A stretch of DNA of 64,000 nucleotides from DASPWV01 sp046726375 (GTDB lineage Bacteria; Acidobacteriota; Vicinamibacteria; Vicinamibacterales; UBA2999): assembly GCA_046726375.1 (NCBI GenBank), contig JBKPAJ010000001.1, positions 7,695-71,694 of the forward strand. Direction: 5' to 3'. Shown here piece by piece: positions 17,907 to 26,885 of this stretch; positions within the stretch are counted from its first letter, which is position 1; the number at the start of each line of letters is the position of its first letter. Position numbers and translations under genes: made by a program. The notes under the pieces are model-generated. The model searched no databases. It saw nothing but the letters and a program-made list of their open reading frames with translations, and had not been told where the DNA came from.

Positions 17907-20795
17907 ATGAGAGTCCGACTTTTCATTTTGGCGCTCGCGTTGAGCGTAGCGGCGACCAGCGTCGCGTACGCGCAGGTCCAGAGCGGCAGCATCAGTGGAG
18001 CAATCAGGGACGAACAGGGCGGCGTACTCCCGGGAGTCACAGTGGCCCTGCAGGGCGCGGGCCCGCCGCAGACGTTCGTGACCGAAGGCGATGGCGTGTA
18101 TCGCTTTCTCAACGTGCCACCCGGCGCTTACACGCTGACGGCAACGCTTCAGGGATTCCGGACCCTCGTACGAGAGGGCGTTGTGGTCGCCGTCGGCCAG
18201 AACGTCAACCTGCCGCTCACCATGAGCGTCGCGACCGTTGAGGAAACGGTGACGGTCGCCGGTCAATCGCCGCTCGTCGATGCCAAGTCGATGGGCACGT
18301 CGACCAACTTCTCGCAGGACGAGCTCGCGCGCGTGCCGAACTCGCGCGACCCGTGGGCACTGCTGCGCACGGTGCCTGGCGTCACGCTCGATCGCGTGAA
18401 CATCGCCGGCAACGAAACCGGCCAGCAGGCCGGCTTCGTCTCCAAGGGCGGACGTCAGGGCGATGCCGTGTGGACGATGGACGGTATTCCGGTCACCGAC
18501 ATGGCCACGTCGGGAGCCTCGCCGACCTACTTCGACTACGACGCGTTCGAGGAGATTCAGGTCTCGACCGGCGGCAACGACATCCGTCAGGCCACCGGCG
18601 GCGTCGGCCTCAACTTCGTTGTCAAACGCGGAACCAATCAGCTGCGCGGGACGGCGCGGGGGTACTTCACCGGCGAAAGCCTCGAAGCGACCAATGTGCC
18701 GGACGAGCTCGAGGCGAGCGGCGTCACCGGCGACACGGCCGATCACAACAAGCAGATCTCCGAGATGGGCATCGACGCCGGCGGTCCGATCGTGAAAGAG
18801 AAGCTGTTTTTCTGGGGCTCGTATGCGAAGCAGGATATTCGGCTGTTCCGCCAGTCGGCCGGCGGCATCGACCAGACGATCCTGAAGACCTACAATGCCA
18901 AGGTCAACTGGCAGGCGACCGAAAAGGACAACGTCAACTTCCTGTTCTTCAACGGCGACAAGGTCAAGCACGGCCGCGCTCCCGGTTACGCGGGATTCGA
19001 GCCGGGATCCGCCCGCTTCGAGCAGCACAACTACTACGAAGACAACCCCCTCCATGGGCTGTGGAAATGGGAAGACAACCGTGTCTGGAGCAGCAGCCTG
19101 TTCATGACGGCGAAGTACGCGTACTACAACACAGGCTTCACGCTCGAGTCGCAGGACCTCACCGGCCAACTGGGCATCAGCGCGCTAAAGGATTCGACGT
19201 TCGGCACCGCCGACTCGAACTACTTCCTGCGCCCGCAGCACACGATCAACGTCGACATGAACCACTTCCGCAACATCGGATCGGGCAGCCACGATCTCAA
19301 ATTCGGGTTCGCGTGGCGACGCACCGACGCATTTGCGCAGGACATTTATCCTGGCAACATGATCGTCGCCTACGAGAATTCGGCGACGGATTTCCGCGCC
19401 CGCCTTTATCGTGAGGGCGCCGGCACCAACCGCTCGTACTACATCAGCGGGTATTTCGGTGACACGATTAGCCTTCAGCGCCTCACCCTGGATGTCGGCA
19501 TCCGCTTCGACCGGCAGTACGGCCGCGCGCTGCCGTCAACCACCATCGCCAACAAGGCGTTCCCCACTCGCGTCCCTGGCATTGAATTCAGTGGGTACGA
19601 TCCGCCGTTCTACTGGAACGACTGGTCGCCGCGGGTGGGCGCAACCTACGCACTCGACGAAAACCGCAAGACCATTCTGCGTGCGAGCTTCAGCCGCAAT
19701 GCTGGTCAGCTTTCGGCTATCGGCGGCAACGTCGGCTACATCAACCCGAGCTCGCAGGTTGGCTACATCGAGTATCCGTGGACCGATCTGAACGGCGACC
19801 ACCTGGCGCAGGACAACGAAGTCAACACCAACGCCACGATCCTCGCGTCGGGCGGCGGCTTCAACACGGCGAATCCCACTGCGGTAACCTCCGCCAACCA
19901 AGTGGATGCGGATTTGAAGGCGCCGGTGGCGACGGGCTTCATTTTCGGCGTCGATCGCGAGCTGATGCCGAACTTCGCCGTGCAGGTGAACTACACCTAC
20001 AACTGGACGATCAATCACCCCTACACACCGTTCATCGGTCTGACATCGGCCGATTACACGCCGGGGACGCCGCTCACTGGCACGCTGCCGGATGGATCGG
20101 CGTACAACATCCCGACGTGGATTCCCAACGCCGACAAGGTTGCGGCGGTTGGTGGCGGACGTCTCTATACGAACTACGACGGCTATACCACGAAATTCAG
20201 CGGCATCGAGTTCGCCGTCAACAAGCGCCTGGCGAACAAATGGATGATGCGTTTGGCCGCGGCGTATAACACCCCCACCGAGGATTACGAGCAGGACCCG
20301 CCGATCACCGACATCGGCAACCCGACGCGGCTCGACACCAACCCGCTCATCCCCGGCGGCCAGTACGCGCCCCGCAGCGGCGGCAGCGGCTCGGGCGACG
20401 TGTTCATCAACCAGAAGTGGAACTTCAATCTCAACGGCGCCTACCAGCTGCCGTGGGACATGGAGGTCGCCGGCAACCTGTTCGGCAAGCAGGGGACGCC
20501 GTTCCCGATCTATCGCAACGCCGCACTCGGCCGCGACGGGTCCCGCCGCGTGTTGATCTCGTCGGAGCTCGACGCGGACCGGTTCGCCAACCTGTGGAAC
20601 CTCGATCTGCGATGGGCGAAGACGGCGCGCTTCGGCGATCGCGCCAACTTGCAGTTCATCGCGGACCTGTTCAACGTATTCAACAGCAACACGGAAATCA
20701 ACCGAGTCCGTAATCTCGGCGCATCGAATTTCCACGCGCTGACCTCGAACCTGAGCCCGCGCATTCTCCGCTTCGGACTTCGCGTCGGCTTTTAG
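17907..20795 (+). CDS. TonB-dependent receptor, Oar-like, with carboxypeptidase-regulatory domain
   Basis: 962 residues from ATG 17907, with GGAGGCGAAGG immediately upstream; the signal peptide is RVRLFILALALSVAATSVAYA. Carboxypeptidase-regulatory domain at about 27-110 (SGAIRDEQGGVLPGVTVAL), plug about 120-225 (ARVPNSRDPWALLRTVPGV, VWTMDGIPVTDMA), then barrel ending in phenylalanine (LRFGLRVGF). The plug resembles that of the receptor at 11418 more than those at 26886 or 50299. A strong intrinsic terminator follows at 20849. Confidence 0.92.
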   Translation: MRVRLFILALALSVAATSVAYAQVQSGSISGAIRDEQGGVLPGVTVALQGAGPPQTFVTEGDGVYRFLNVPPGAYTLTATLQGFRTLVREGVVVAVGQNVNLPLTMSVATVEETVTVAGQSPLVDAKSMGTSTNFSQDELARVPNSRDPWALLRTVPGVTLDRVNIAGNETGQQAGFVSKGGRQGDAVWTMDGIPVTDMATSGASPTYFDYDAFEEIQVSTGGNDIRQATGGVGLNFVVKRGTNQLRGTARGYFTGESLEATNVPDELEASGVTGDTADHNKQISEMGIDAGGPIVKEKLFFWGSYAKQDIRLFRQSAGGIDQTILKTYNAKVNWQATEKDNVNFLFFNGDKVKHGRAPGYAGFEPGSARFEQHNYYEDNPLHGLWKWEDNRVWSSSLFMTAKYAYYNTGFTLESQDLTGQLGISALKDSTFGTADSNYFLRPQHTINVDMNHFRNIGSGSHDLKFGFAWRRTDAFAQDIYPGNMIVAYENSATDFRARLYREGAGTNRSYYISGYFGDTISLQRLTLDVGIRFDRQYGRALPSTTIANKAFPTRVPGIEFSGYDPPFYWNDWSPRVGATYALDENRKTILRASFSRNAGQLSAIGGNVGYINPSSQVGYIEYPWTDLNGDHLAQDNEVNTNATILASGGGFNTANPTAVTSANQVDADLKAPVATGFIFGVDRELMPNFAVQVNYTYNWTINHPYTPFIGLTSADYTPGTPLTGTLPDGSAYNIPTWIPNADKVAAVGGGRLYTNYDGYTTKFSGIEFAVNKRLANKWMMRLAAAYNTPTEDYEQDPPITDIGNPTRLDTNPLIPGGQYAPRSGGSGSGDVFINQKWNFNLNGAYQLPWDMEVAGNLFGKQGTPFPIYRNAALGRDGSRRVLISSELDADRFANLWNLDLRWAKTARFGDRANLQFIADLFNVFNSNTEINRVRNLGASNFHALTSNLSPRILRFGLRVGF

Positions 20796-20842
20796 CTCTT
20801 CGCTGTAGCTGTCAGCTCTCGGCTGTCAGTTGTCAGCTCGGT
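20796..20842. repeat. AGCTGTCAGCTCTCGGCTGTCAG short repeat tract
   Basis: About 47 bp of CTGTCAG and CTCTCGGCT words between the receptor stop and its terminator. Related words occur at 10053-10120, 21684-21712 and 32051-32146, so this vocabulary is reused. Confidence 0.6.
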
Positions 20843-20848
20843 CAAGAC

Positions 20849-20892
20849 CGCCCGTGGGATTCGGCACAAGCGATCCCACGGGCGTTTTGTTT
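20849..20892 (+). terminator. Intrinsic terminator after receptor
   Basis: Perfect 12-bp stem CGCCCGTGGGAT (20849-20860) with ATCCCACGGGCG (20873-20884), 12-nt loop, followed by TTTTGTTT. Its T tract reaches the stop codon of the convergent SRPBCC gene. Confidence 0.85.
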
Positions 20893-21325
20893 ATGTCCGC
20901 GTTTCGCCAACCCGCTTGCCGAGACTGTCGATAAACGCATCCATCGTCGCCGTGTGGCCAAATACGAAGCGCGACATGAAGCGAAAGACCGGGTTGTAGA
21001 CCTCTCCGCGCTCGGTGATCGTGAGCCGCGTCCCATCGCCCTCGGGCACAAACTCGAAGGTCCACGTTCCGCCAAACGCCTGGCCGGGCGCGACGCGCAT
21101 CACCAACCGCGAAGGCGGCCGGTTTTCAGCGACTTCCATGCGCACGTCGCTGGTCTTTTGTTCCTCTTCGACTTGTTGTTGCACCGCAGGGTAAAGCTGC
21201 TCTCGCGGCTGATTGAATCTCGCGCTGCGCGAGGCCTGATGGCCTTGCGGCAGCATGCAGCCGACGATCGCCACCACAGCGACGACGGCGACAAGAACGA
21301 CAAGCGTCCAAACGATCCATTTCAT
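20891..21325 (-). CDS. SRPBCC (START-like) domain protein with N-terminal membrane anchor
   Basis: 144 residues. A hydrophobic helix at 3-24 (WIVWTLVVLVAVVAVVAIVG) ends in a cysteine (GCMLPQG), which could be a lipoprotein-like or simple signal anchor. The remainder has the beta-alpha-beta SRPBCC pattern with GGTWTFEFVPEGDGTRLTITERGEVYNP near 85-112 and a C-terminal helix. Such domains bind lipophilic ligands. The start overlaps the stop of the MarR-like gene by ATGA, so both are one operon. Confidence 0.8.
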   Translation of the reverse strand: MKWIVWTLVVLVAVVAVVAIVGCMLPQGHQASRSARFNQPREQLYPAVQQQVEEEQKTSDVRMEVAENRPPSRLVMRVAPGQAFGGTWTFEFVPEGDGTRLTITERGEVYNPVFRFMSRFVFGHTATMDAFIDSLGKRVGETRT

Positions 21326-21591
21326 CGCTCGGCCTCCCCTGAGCGACTCGCGATCATCGCAGTCGAAGCGCTCCAGTTGGTTGGTATGGCGTCGGCCGCG
21401 CGCGCAAGAAGACCAAGACCATCAACCGCGCGCACCGCGGCGTGTTCCTCGAGATGACCGAGAAAGGTCGATTCGGCTTCGGTCAGATTCGCGCGCGCCG
21501 ACGTGCGGCGAGTGTGTTGAATGTGACAGGCAAGATAGATGCGCGGGTAGAACGCCTGGACGGCGCGGACATCATTGGAGGAGACCGCCAT
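21322..21591 (-). CDS. Short MarR-like protein (N-terminal half only)
   Basis: 89 residues beginning AVQAFYPRIYLACHIQHTRR, the dimerisation-helix sequence typical of acidobacterial MarR regulators that continue for about 150 residues. After residue 48 (LGHLEEHAAVRA) the expected DNA-binding helices are absent and the tail looks unrelated, so the gene is probably a truncated regulator, or shifted after an internal deletion. A perfect palindromic operator lies 25 bp upstream and the SRPBCC gene is translationally coupled, which fits a former autoregulated MarR operon. Function as a repressor is doubtful. Confidence 0.5.
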   Translation of the reverse strand: MAVSSNDVRAVQAFYPRIYLACHIQHTRRTSARANLTEAESTFLGHLEEHAAVRAVDGLGLLARAADAIPTNWSASTAMIASRSGEAER

Positions 21592-21615
21592 GGGCGGTCA
21601 TGCTACGGGCGCGTA

Positions 21616-21638
21616 GATAGTTCGTCAAACGAACTATC
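21616..21638. promoter_or_regulatory. Perfect palindromic operator of MarR type
   Basis: Arms GATAGTTCGT (21616-21625) and ACGAACTATC (21629-21638) with a 3-bp spacer CAA. Size and symmetry fit a winged-helix dimer such as MarR. It lies 25 bp before the start of the MarR-like gene, where it would overlap the promoter. Confidence 0.65.
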
Positions 21639-21714
21639 CGTGGATAGGGAATCAAAACGCAAAAAACGTGAGGCGCCGTCCGGTTGAAAGCCGAGAGCTG
21701 AGAGCTGCTGACCG

Positions 21715-22104
21715 CTACCGTGGTGCCTGAGGTGCCTTGGCACCGTTAGCCACGCCGTTGACCGACTCGAGCCAGGTCGCGATTTGTTCGCGCGACCAGC
21801 GATGATCGTCGTTGAGATGCACGATGAGCGCGGCCAAAGTCAGCTTCTTCTTGCAGTCGTCACCGCCTGGGCAGCGGCGGATCGTGCCTTCGAGGCAGTC
21901 GAAAAACCACTCGAGATCTTTCGTCGGATGGACTCCTTCGGCCTGACGGGGCAGCCGGTACATCCCCTCGTAGGCGGCGCCGAGCGCACAGGACGCCCGT
22001 TGACCTTTGAAATAGTCGCCATACGCCTGTTCGGGACGACGTTGCGCGCCCGCCCGGATAAAGGAGGCGAGCTCGCGTTCCCCGTGGTGGTCCTGCTCAG
22101 ACAT
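21715..22104 (-). CDS. Conserved hypothetical protein, CALGAAYE / HLNDDHRW type
   Basis: 129 residues, soluble, no signal peptide. Notable are ASCALGAAYEGMY (about 35-48), four cysteines including CPGGDDC, and LIVHLNDDHRWSREQIATWLESV (about 93-115). Proteins with this HLNDDH(x)W(s/t)RE segment occur in several bacteria, but I know no function. The cysteines might bind a metal. An AGAGGCGG ribosome site precedes ATG 22104. Stands alone between a short repeat tract and a REP doublet. Confidence 0.65.
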   Translation of the reverse strand: MSEQDHHGERELASFIRAGAQRRPEQAYGDYFKGQRASCALGAAYEGMYRLPRQAEGVHPTKDLEWFFDCLEGTIRRCPGGDDCKKKLTLAALIVHLNDDHRWSREQIATWLESVNGVANGAKAPQAPR

Positions 22105-22261
22105 GGTCCGCCTCTAAGCAAAATTTAACCCGGAAACGCGCCGGCCGATGATCGAAGATTCGATCGTGTGGGATGAACGGCGATACAAGAACGCCCACCT
22201 GCATGTCCGGGGCGTCCGAATACGCACAGTTTGCAGAAACTGAGGCAAGGCGTCAGAAATT

Positions 22262-22322
22262 GAAAAGGGGACTGTCCCCTTTACCGCTTGGCAGAACACG
22301 AAATGGGGACAGGCCCCATTTC
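22262..22322. repeat. REP-like doublet (GGGGACTGTCCCC / GGGGACAGGCCCC)
   Basis: Two short palindromes, AAGGGGACTGTCCCCTT (about 22265-22281) and AAATGGGGACAGGCCCCATTT (22301-22321), which are themselves in inverted orientation. Same core family as the elements at 5796, 30534 and 60108. Confidence 0.8.
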
Positions 22323-22331
22323 AGTTTTTTC

Positions 22332-22437
22332 CACGCCCGCCGGCCCGCGTGCTTGCCCGACCCGCCCGACCCTTCCCAACCCGCCCGACCGGCCCGCCTC
22401 CCGCCTGACCGGCCCGCCTCCCGCCCGACCGGCCCGC
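22332..22437. repeat. CCCGCCCGACCGG array, G-rich on the gene strand
   Basis: At least six copies of GACCGGCCCGCCTCCCGCC-like words end exactly at the stop codon of the LytTR regulator. On the regulator's mRNA strand this is a run of GGGCGGG and GGCCGGTCGGGCGGG, able in principle to form G-quadruplexes or a stable GC structure in the 3' UTR. Confidence 0.75.
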
Positions 22438-23208
22438 CTAAAACGCCTTCCCCAGCCGCTCCTGCAGCTTCTCCCGGTACCCTCGGCTCAGCGTCAATCG
22501 CGTGCCGTTCTGGAGCACGACCACATATTCTCCGTTGAACCAGGGCTGAAGCTCCTTGATGCGATCGGTGTTGACAATGCGGGAGCGGTGGATGCGGACG
22601 AAGCGTCGGGCGTCGAGCCGCGCTTCCATGTTGTTCATGGTTTCGCGGAAGAGATGCGAGTCTTCGCTCAAATGCAGACGCACGTAGTTGCCTGCGGCTT
22701 CAATCCAGTCGATTTGATCGGTGCGCAAGAAGAAGACGCGCCCGCCCGACTTGACCACGAGGCGATCCAGCCGTTGCGGTTCGGGCTTGAGATCCTGCAC
22801 CAGCGCCAAGAGCCGCTTTCCGAGATCGCCGGCGCGCCGGCGCTCGAGATGCTCACGTGCATGACGCAGCGTTTGCTGGAAGCGATCGCGACCGAACGGC
22901 TTGAGCAAATAATCAATGGCGTGCACTTCGAACGCGCGCAGCGCGTACTCGTCGTAGGCGGTCACGAACACCACTGCCGGCATGCGATCCGCACCGACCT
23001 GCTGAATCACGTTGAAGCCGTCGCTCCCCGGCATTTGCACGTCGAGAAACACCAGATCCGGCGACTGCTGCTGGATGGCGTTGATAGCCTGCTGGCCGTC
23101 GGTGCACTCACCGATGAGCTCGATGTCCTGCTCCTGTTGCAACAGCCCCACGATTCGTTCGCGCGCGACAGGCTCGTCGTCGATGACCATCGTTCGGATC
23201 TTGTTCAC
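22438..23208 (-). CDS. LytTR-family response regulator (AlgR/LytR type)
   Basis: 256 residues: receiver domain 1-120 with acidic pocket MVIDDEP, phosphoacceptor Asp in LVFLDVQMPGSDGF and KPFGRDRF, then a LytTR DNA-binding domain at about 150-250 (RVFFLRTDQIDWIEAAGNYV, RRFVRIHRSRIVNTDRI). Starts at GTG 23208, overlapping the kinase stop by four bases (GTGA). The pair forms a LytS/LytR-like two-component system; the signal and targets are unknown. Confidence 0.93.
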   Translation of the reverse strand: MNKIRTMVIDDEPVARERIVGLLQQEQDIELIGECTDGQQAINAIQQQSPDLVFLDVQMPGSDGFNVIQQVGADRMPAVVFVTAYDEYALRAFEVHAIDYLLKPFGRDRFQQTLRHAREHLERRRAGDLGKRLLALVQDLKPEPQRLDRLVVKSGGRVFFLRTDQIDWIEAAGNYVRLHLSEDSHLFRETMNNMEARLDARRFVRIHRSRIVNTDRIKELQPWFNGEYVVVLQNGTRLTLSRGYREKLQERLGKAF

Positions 23209-24410
23209 GCGACTCCCTCCTGAGCAGCTTCTACGAGCGGAATGGCGATCAACACCTGCAGACCGCCCCCGGCCGGTTGCCGGAATTCAAACCGATGATC
23301 GGACCCGTACAGATGCTGCAGACGCGAACGGGTATTCGTGAGGCCCACGCCGCGATTGAAGTCGCTCAATCGCGCCGCCGACAGCCCCCTCCCGTCGTCC
23401 CGCACTTCGAGCTCGAGCAACGGACCGACGCGCCGCGAACGGATTTCAATCCGTCCCGGACTCACCCTCGGCGCGATGCCGTGCTTGATAGAGTTTTCGA
23501 CGAGCGGCTGAAGAATAAGGTTGGGCACCAGCGCATCGAGCGTGTCGGGCCGAACGTCGAATACCACGGTGAGACGATCGCGGAAACGCGTTTGTTCGAT
23601 CTCCAGGTATTTCGACAGAAAATCGAGTTCCGCCTTGAGCGTGGTCTCCTGCACGTTGACGGTTTGCAGTGAGATGCGCAGCAGATCGCTCAACTTCGCG
23701 ATCATGTTGTCCGCCGCGTCCACGTCGCGATGCATCAGCGCCGAAATCGTATTCAGCGTGTTGAACAGGAAATGCGGCTGCAGCTGCCGCTGGAGCGCCT
23801 GCAACTGCGCTTCGACGAGGTGGGTTTCGAGCTGAATCGCCCGGCGCGCCCGCTCGTACGCTTCGCGCTGATACCACCGCGTGTGCGAGAGGCCGATGAT
23901 GGCCCAGTAGGTCATCATCTCCCAGTCGAAATTCAGGAAGAACATCCGCTGCGCCTCGACCTGCCAGGGGCTCGAAGGCTCCTGAATGACGGCGAAAATC
24001 GCCATGCGTGACGCCACGGTCAGCGCCACGTGGAGCAGCGTCGCGATGACGACGCCGCCGATGTGCACCACCATCGACAGCTTCCATGCGCGCCGCTCGA
24101 AGGGAAACCGGCGTGCAAGCCAGATGATGCCCGGCGTGAGGATCGCCCACGAATACCAATAGGAAAGGTTGAGTGTGAGCAGCAGCGGGAACGACGCCGG
24201 CCGTTCCGTGAACGACGAGACGAAGTAGTAAGCCTGGAAGCCGGAGAAGAATCCGAGCGCGGTCGCGACCGCAAAGATCACACGCGGCGGAACCGCGGCG
24301 CGCGCGATATCCGTCCCACCTTTCGTCCCACCGGTAAGGAGTTCGTGCACGGTTTGCGGCAGAGATGCGAATCGCGTACCGCTCGTCACGCGCGGCCAAT
24401 CCGTCGTCAC
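23205..24410 (-). CDS. LytS/YehU-type sensor histidine kinase
   Basis: 401 residues. Four hydrophobic segments (about 45-190), then the PF06580-type kinase core with the phospho-accepting histidine in QLQPHFLFNTLNTISALMHR, the N box in PNLILQPLVENSIKHGI and G box in DDGRGLS and GVGLTNTRSRLQHLYG. GTG start at 24410. Coupled to the LytTR regulator downstream, and 64 bp after glgB on the same strand, so branching enzyme and the sensor pair may share a transcript. Confidence 0.93.
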   Translation of the reverse strand: MTTDWPRVTSGTRFASLPQTVHELLTGGTKGGTDIARAAVPPRVIFAVATALGFFSGFQAYYFVSSFTERPASFPLLLTLNLSYWYSWAILTPGIIWLARRFPFERRAWKLSMVVHIGGVVIATLLHVALTVASRMAIFAVIQEPSSPWQVEAQRMFFLNFDWEMMTYWAIIGLSHTRWYQREAYERARRAIQLETHLVEAQLQALQRQLQPHFLFNTLNTISALMHRDVDAADNMIAKLSDLLRISLQTVNVQETTLKAELDFLSKYLEIEQTRFRDRLTVVFDVRPDTLDALVPNLILQPLVENSIKHGIAPRVSPGRIEIRSRRVGPLLELEVRDDGRGLSAARLSDFNRGVGLTNTRSRLQHLYGSDHRFEFRQPAGGGLQVLIAIPLVEAAQEGVA

Positions 24411-24474
24411 GCCGAAAATCGCACCGAGAACCGTGCGTTATGGAAACGGGCAGTGGTCGTCTGTGGGACGGCGT

Positions 24475-26694
24475 TCAACTCTGTGGATCAACCTTCAGAA
24501 GAACGAATCCAAGCGGCGGCACGATAAGGGTCAACGACGCCGAGAACCCATGCGATGGGCGAGCGATGCCGTGGAGCACGCCGTTGCGGACGTTGCTGCC
24601 GCCGTAGATGTCCGCATCGCTGTTGAGCAGTTCGCGGTAGGCGCCGGGCTGAGGGACGCCGATCCGATAGTCGTAGCGAGGCACTGGGGTGAAATTGACG
24701 ACGACCACGCTCGCGTTGGCCGGGTCGCGGGCAAAGCGGAGGAAGGAGATCACGCTGTTCTCGTGGTCGTGCACGTCGATCCAGGAAAAGCCCGACGGAT
24801 CGAAATCCACCTCCCACAGCGCGCGATCCCACGTGTAGGTGCGATTCAGATCGCGCACCCAGCGCTGCAAGCCGGCATGGCGCGGATCGCCGAGCGCTTC
24901 CCAATCGAGCTCGGCGTCGTGGTTCCACTCGCGCGACTGGCCGATCTCCGATCCCATGAACAACAGCTTCTTGCCCGGATGCGTGTACATGTAACCGAAA
25001 AGCGCGCGCAAGGTGGCGTGCTTCTGCCAGACATCGCCGGCCATCTTTTCGATGAGGGATCGCTTGCCGTGCACGACTTCGTCATGCGACAACGGCAGAA
25101 TGAAGTTTTCCGTAAACGCGTAGAGCAGTGAGAATGAAATCTTCCCGTGATCGTACTTGCGGTAGATCGGATTCTGTTGGCAGTACGACAGCATGTCGTG
25201 CATCCAGCCCATGTTCCACTTATAGGTGAAGCCGAGGCCGACCACGTGTACCGGCCGGCTCACGCCGGGCCATGCGGTTGACTCTTCGGCGATCATCGCG
25301 ACGCCGGGATGCTCGGCGCCCATCATGCGATTGAGGTCGCGTAAGAAATCGATCGCATCGAGGTTTTCACGTCCCCCGAAGCGATTGGGAATCCACTCCC
25401 CCGCTTTTCGCGAGTAATCGAGATAGAGCATCGACGCGACCGCGTCGACGCGCAGGCCGTCCACGTGGAACTCCTCGATCCAGTAGAGCGCGTTGCTCAA
25501 GAGAAACGAGCGCACTTCGTGCCGCCCGTAGTTGAAGATCAGCGTGCCCCAGTCCTGATGCTCGCCCTGCCGCGGATCGGCGTGCTCGTACACCGCAGTT
25601 CCGTCGAATCGCGCCAGGCCGTGCAGATCCTTTGGAAAGTGACCGGGCACCCAGTCGAGAATGACGCCGAGACCCTCGCGGTGGCAGACATCGACGAAAT
25701 ACTTGAAGTCCTCCGGCCGGCCGAAACGGCTGGTTGGCGCGAAGAATCCGATGACCTGATAGCCCCACGAACCCGAAAACGGATGCTCCATCACCGGCAT
25801 CAGCTCGATGTGGGTGAATCCCATCTCCTTGACGTACGGCACCAGTGTGTCGGCCAACTCGCGATACGAGAGAAAGCCTCCATCAGGTTGCCGCCGCCAG
25901 CTGCCAAGATGGATCTCGTAGATGGACATCGGTGACTGCAGCCACGCCTGGGTACGCGATCGCCGCTGAATCCACTCGGCGTCGCCCCACTCGTAACCGC
26001 TCGCACTCCACACGATTGACGCCGTGCGCGGAGGCAACTCGAAATAGCGACCGCACGGATCGGACTTGAGCATCGGCTGGTTGTGCGGCGTGATGATTTC
26101 GAATTTGTACCGATCGCCCAGGCCAAGCTCGGGGATGAAGATCTCCCACAGCCCCGACGGCACCAACGTCCGCATCGGGTGCACGCGCCCGTCCCACCCG
26201 TTGAAATCGCCGACCACGCTGACACGCTTCGCACTTGGGGCCCACACCGCGAAGTGCACACCACGCTGAGTACCGTGTTGAATCGGCCGCGCGCCAAGGC
26301 GATTGAACGCGCGCACATTTGTGCCTTCGGCAAACAGATACTGATCGAACTCGGTCAGCACGGGCCCGTAGCGATAGGGATCGTCGAGTTCCAGCTCACT
26401 GCCGTCCCGCCACGTGATGCGGAGGCGGTAGTCGAAGCCGTCGCGCGTGGCCCCGTCCACCCACGCTTCGAAGACGCCTTCGTGATGCAGGCGCGCCATC
26501 GGGATGACGCGATTGGTGCCGCGCTCGACGACGGCGATCGACTCCGCATGTGGACGGAATGCTCGGATGGCGAGACCTGAGAGGCCGTTCTGGCGGACCT
26601 CATGCGGTCCCAACACCCCAAAGGGATCGGCGTGACGGCCGTGCGCGAGCGCGTCGATTGTTGTCTCGGACAAGGTAGCGGGTGCGGTCGACAT
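24475..26694 (-). CDS. glgB: 1,4-alpha-glucan branching enzyme
   Basis: 739 residues, the E. coli GlgB size. N-terminal CBM48 modules (to about 240; GTQRGVHFAVWAPSAKRVSV), then a GH13 barrel with the catalytic nucleophile in GLRVDAVASMLYLDYSRK, acid/base in IAEESTAWPGVSRP and stabilising Asp in LPLSHDEVVHGK, then the C-terminal all-beta domain. Adds alpha-1,6 branches to glycogen. ATG 26694 is preferred over the in-frame TTG at 26718; TAGAAT lies 11 nt upstream. No other glycogen gene is nearby, but trehalose genes occur 20 kb away. Confidence 0.95.
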   Translation of the reverse strand: MSTAPATLSETTIDALAHGRHADPFGVLGPHEVRQNGLSGLAIRAFRPHAESIAVVERGTNRVIPMARLHHEGVFEAWVDGATRDGFDYRLRITWRDGSELELDDPYRYGPVLTEFDQYLFAEGTNVRAFNRLGARPIQHGTQRGVHFAVWAPSAKRVSVVGDFNGWDGRVHPMRTLVPSGLWEIFIPELGLGDRYKFEIITPHNQPMLKSDPCGRYFELPPRTASIVWSASGYEWGDAEWIQRRSRTQAWLQSPMSIYEIHLGSWRRQPDGGFLSYRELADTLVPYVKEMGFTHIELMPVMEHPFSGSWGYQVIGFFAPTSRFGRPEDFKYFVDVCHREGLGVILDWVPGHFPKDLHGLARFDGTAVYEHADPRQGEHQDWGTLIFNYGRHEVRSFLLSNALYWIEEFHVDGLRVDAVASMLYLDYSRKAGEWIPNRFGGRENLDAIDFLRDLNRMMGAEHPGVAMIAEESTAWPGVSRPVHVVGLGFTYKWNMGWMHDMLSYCQQNPIYRKYDHGKISFSLLYAFTENFILPLSHDEVVHGKRSLIEKMAGDVWQKHATLRALFGYMYTHPGKKLLFMGSEIGQSREWNHDAELDWEALGDPRHAGLQRWVRDLNRTYTWDRALWEVDFDPSGFSWIDVHDHENSVISFLRFARDPANASVVVVNFTPVPRYDYRIGVPQPGAYRELLNSDADIYGGSNVRNGVLHGIARPSHGFSASLTLIVPPLGFVLLKVDPQS

Positions 26695-26885
26695 GAGGTG
26701 ACGGAATTCTAACAACATGCCACGCGCTGGGTCAGCCGAGCTTTCTATTCTGCGCGATTCTCGCTTGCGCGCGTCATCGCAATCTCCTAGAGTGGCCCGC
26801 GATTAGTCGCTGACCGTTTGTCGCACTCGTTCCGCAAGGTGGTAGCTCGGGTATTTGCTGTTTTGGGCCGACCAAGGAGGGCGTC

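Larger units (their letters stand above)
22105..22437. other. Intergenic region with REP doublet and CCCGCC array
   Basis: 333 bp without a gene. About 150 bp of plain sequence with the promoter of the upstream hypothetical gene, then the REP doublet (22262-22322) and the CCCGCCCGACCGG array. Confidence 0.6.

Noticed and set aside
17874..19169. 431-codon open frame opposite the receptor at 17907
   Set aside because: Mirror frame of a conserved receptor; no domain, and low-complexity Arg/Val/Asp composition.
19536..20735. 399-codon minus-strand frame
   Set aside because: Same reason: antisense shadow of the receptor barrel.
21616..21638. Attachment site of a mobile element
   Set aside because: The palindrome is unique in the window, has no direct-repeat partner and fits a repressor site in a promoter.
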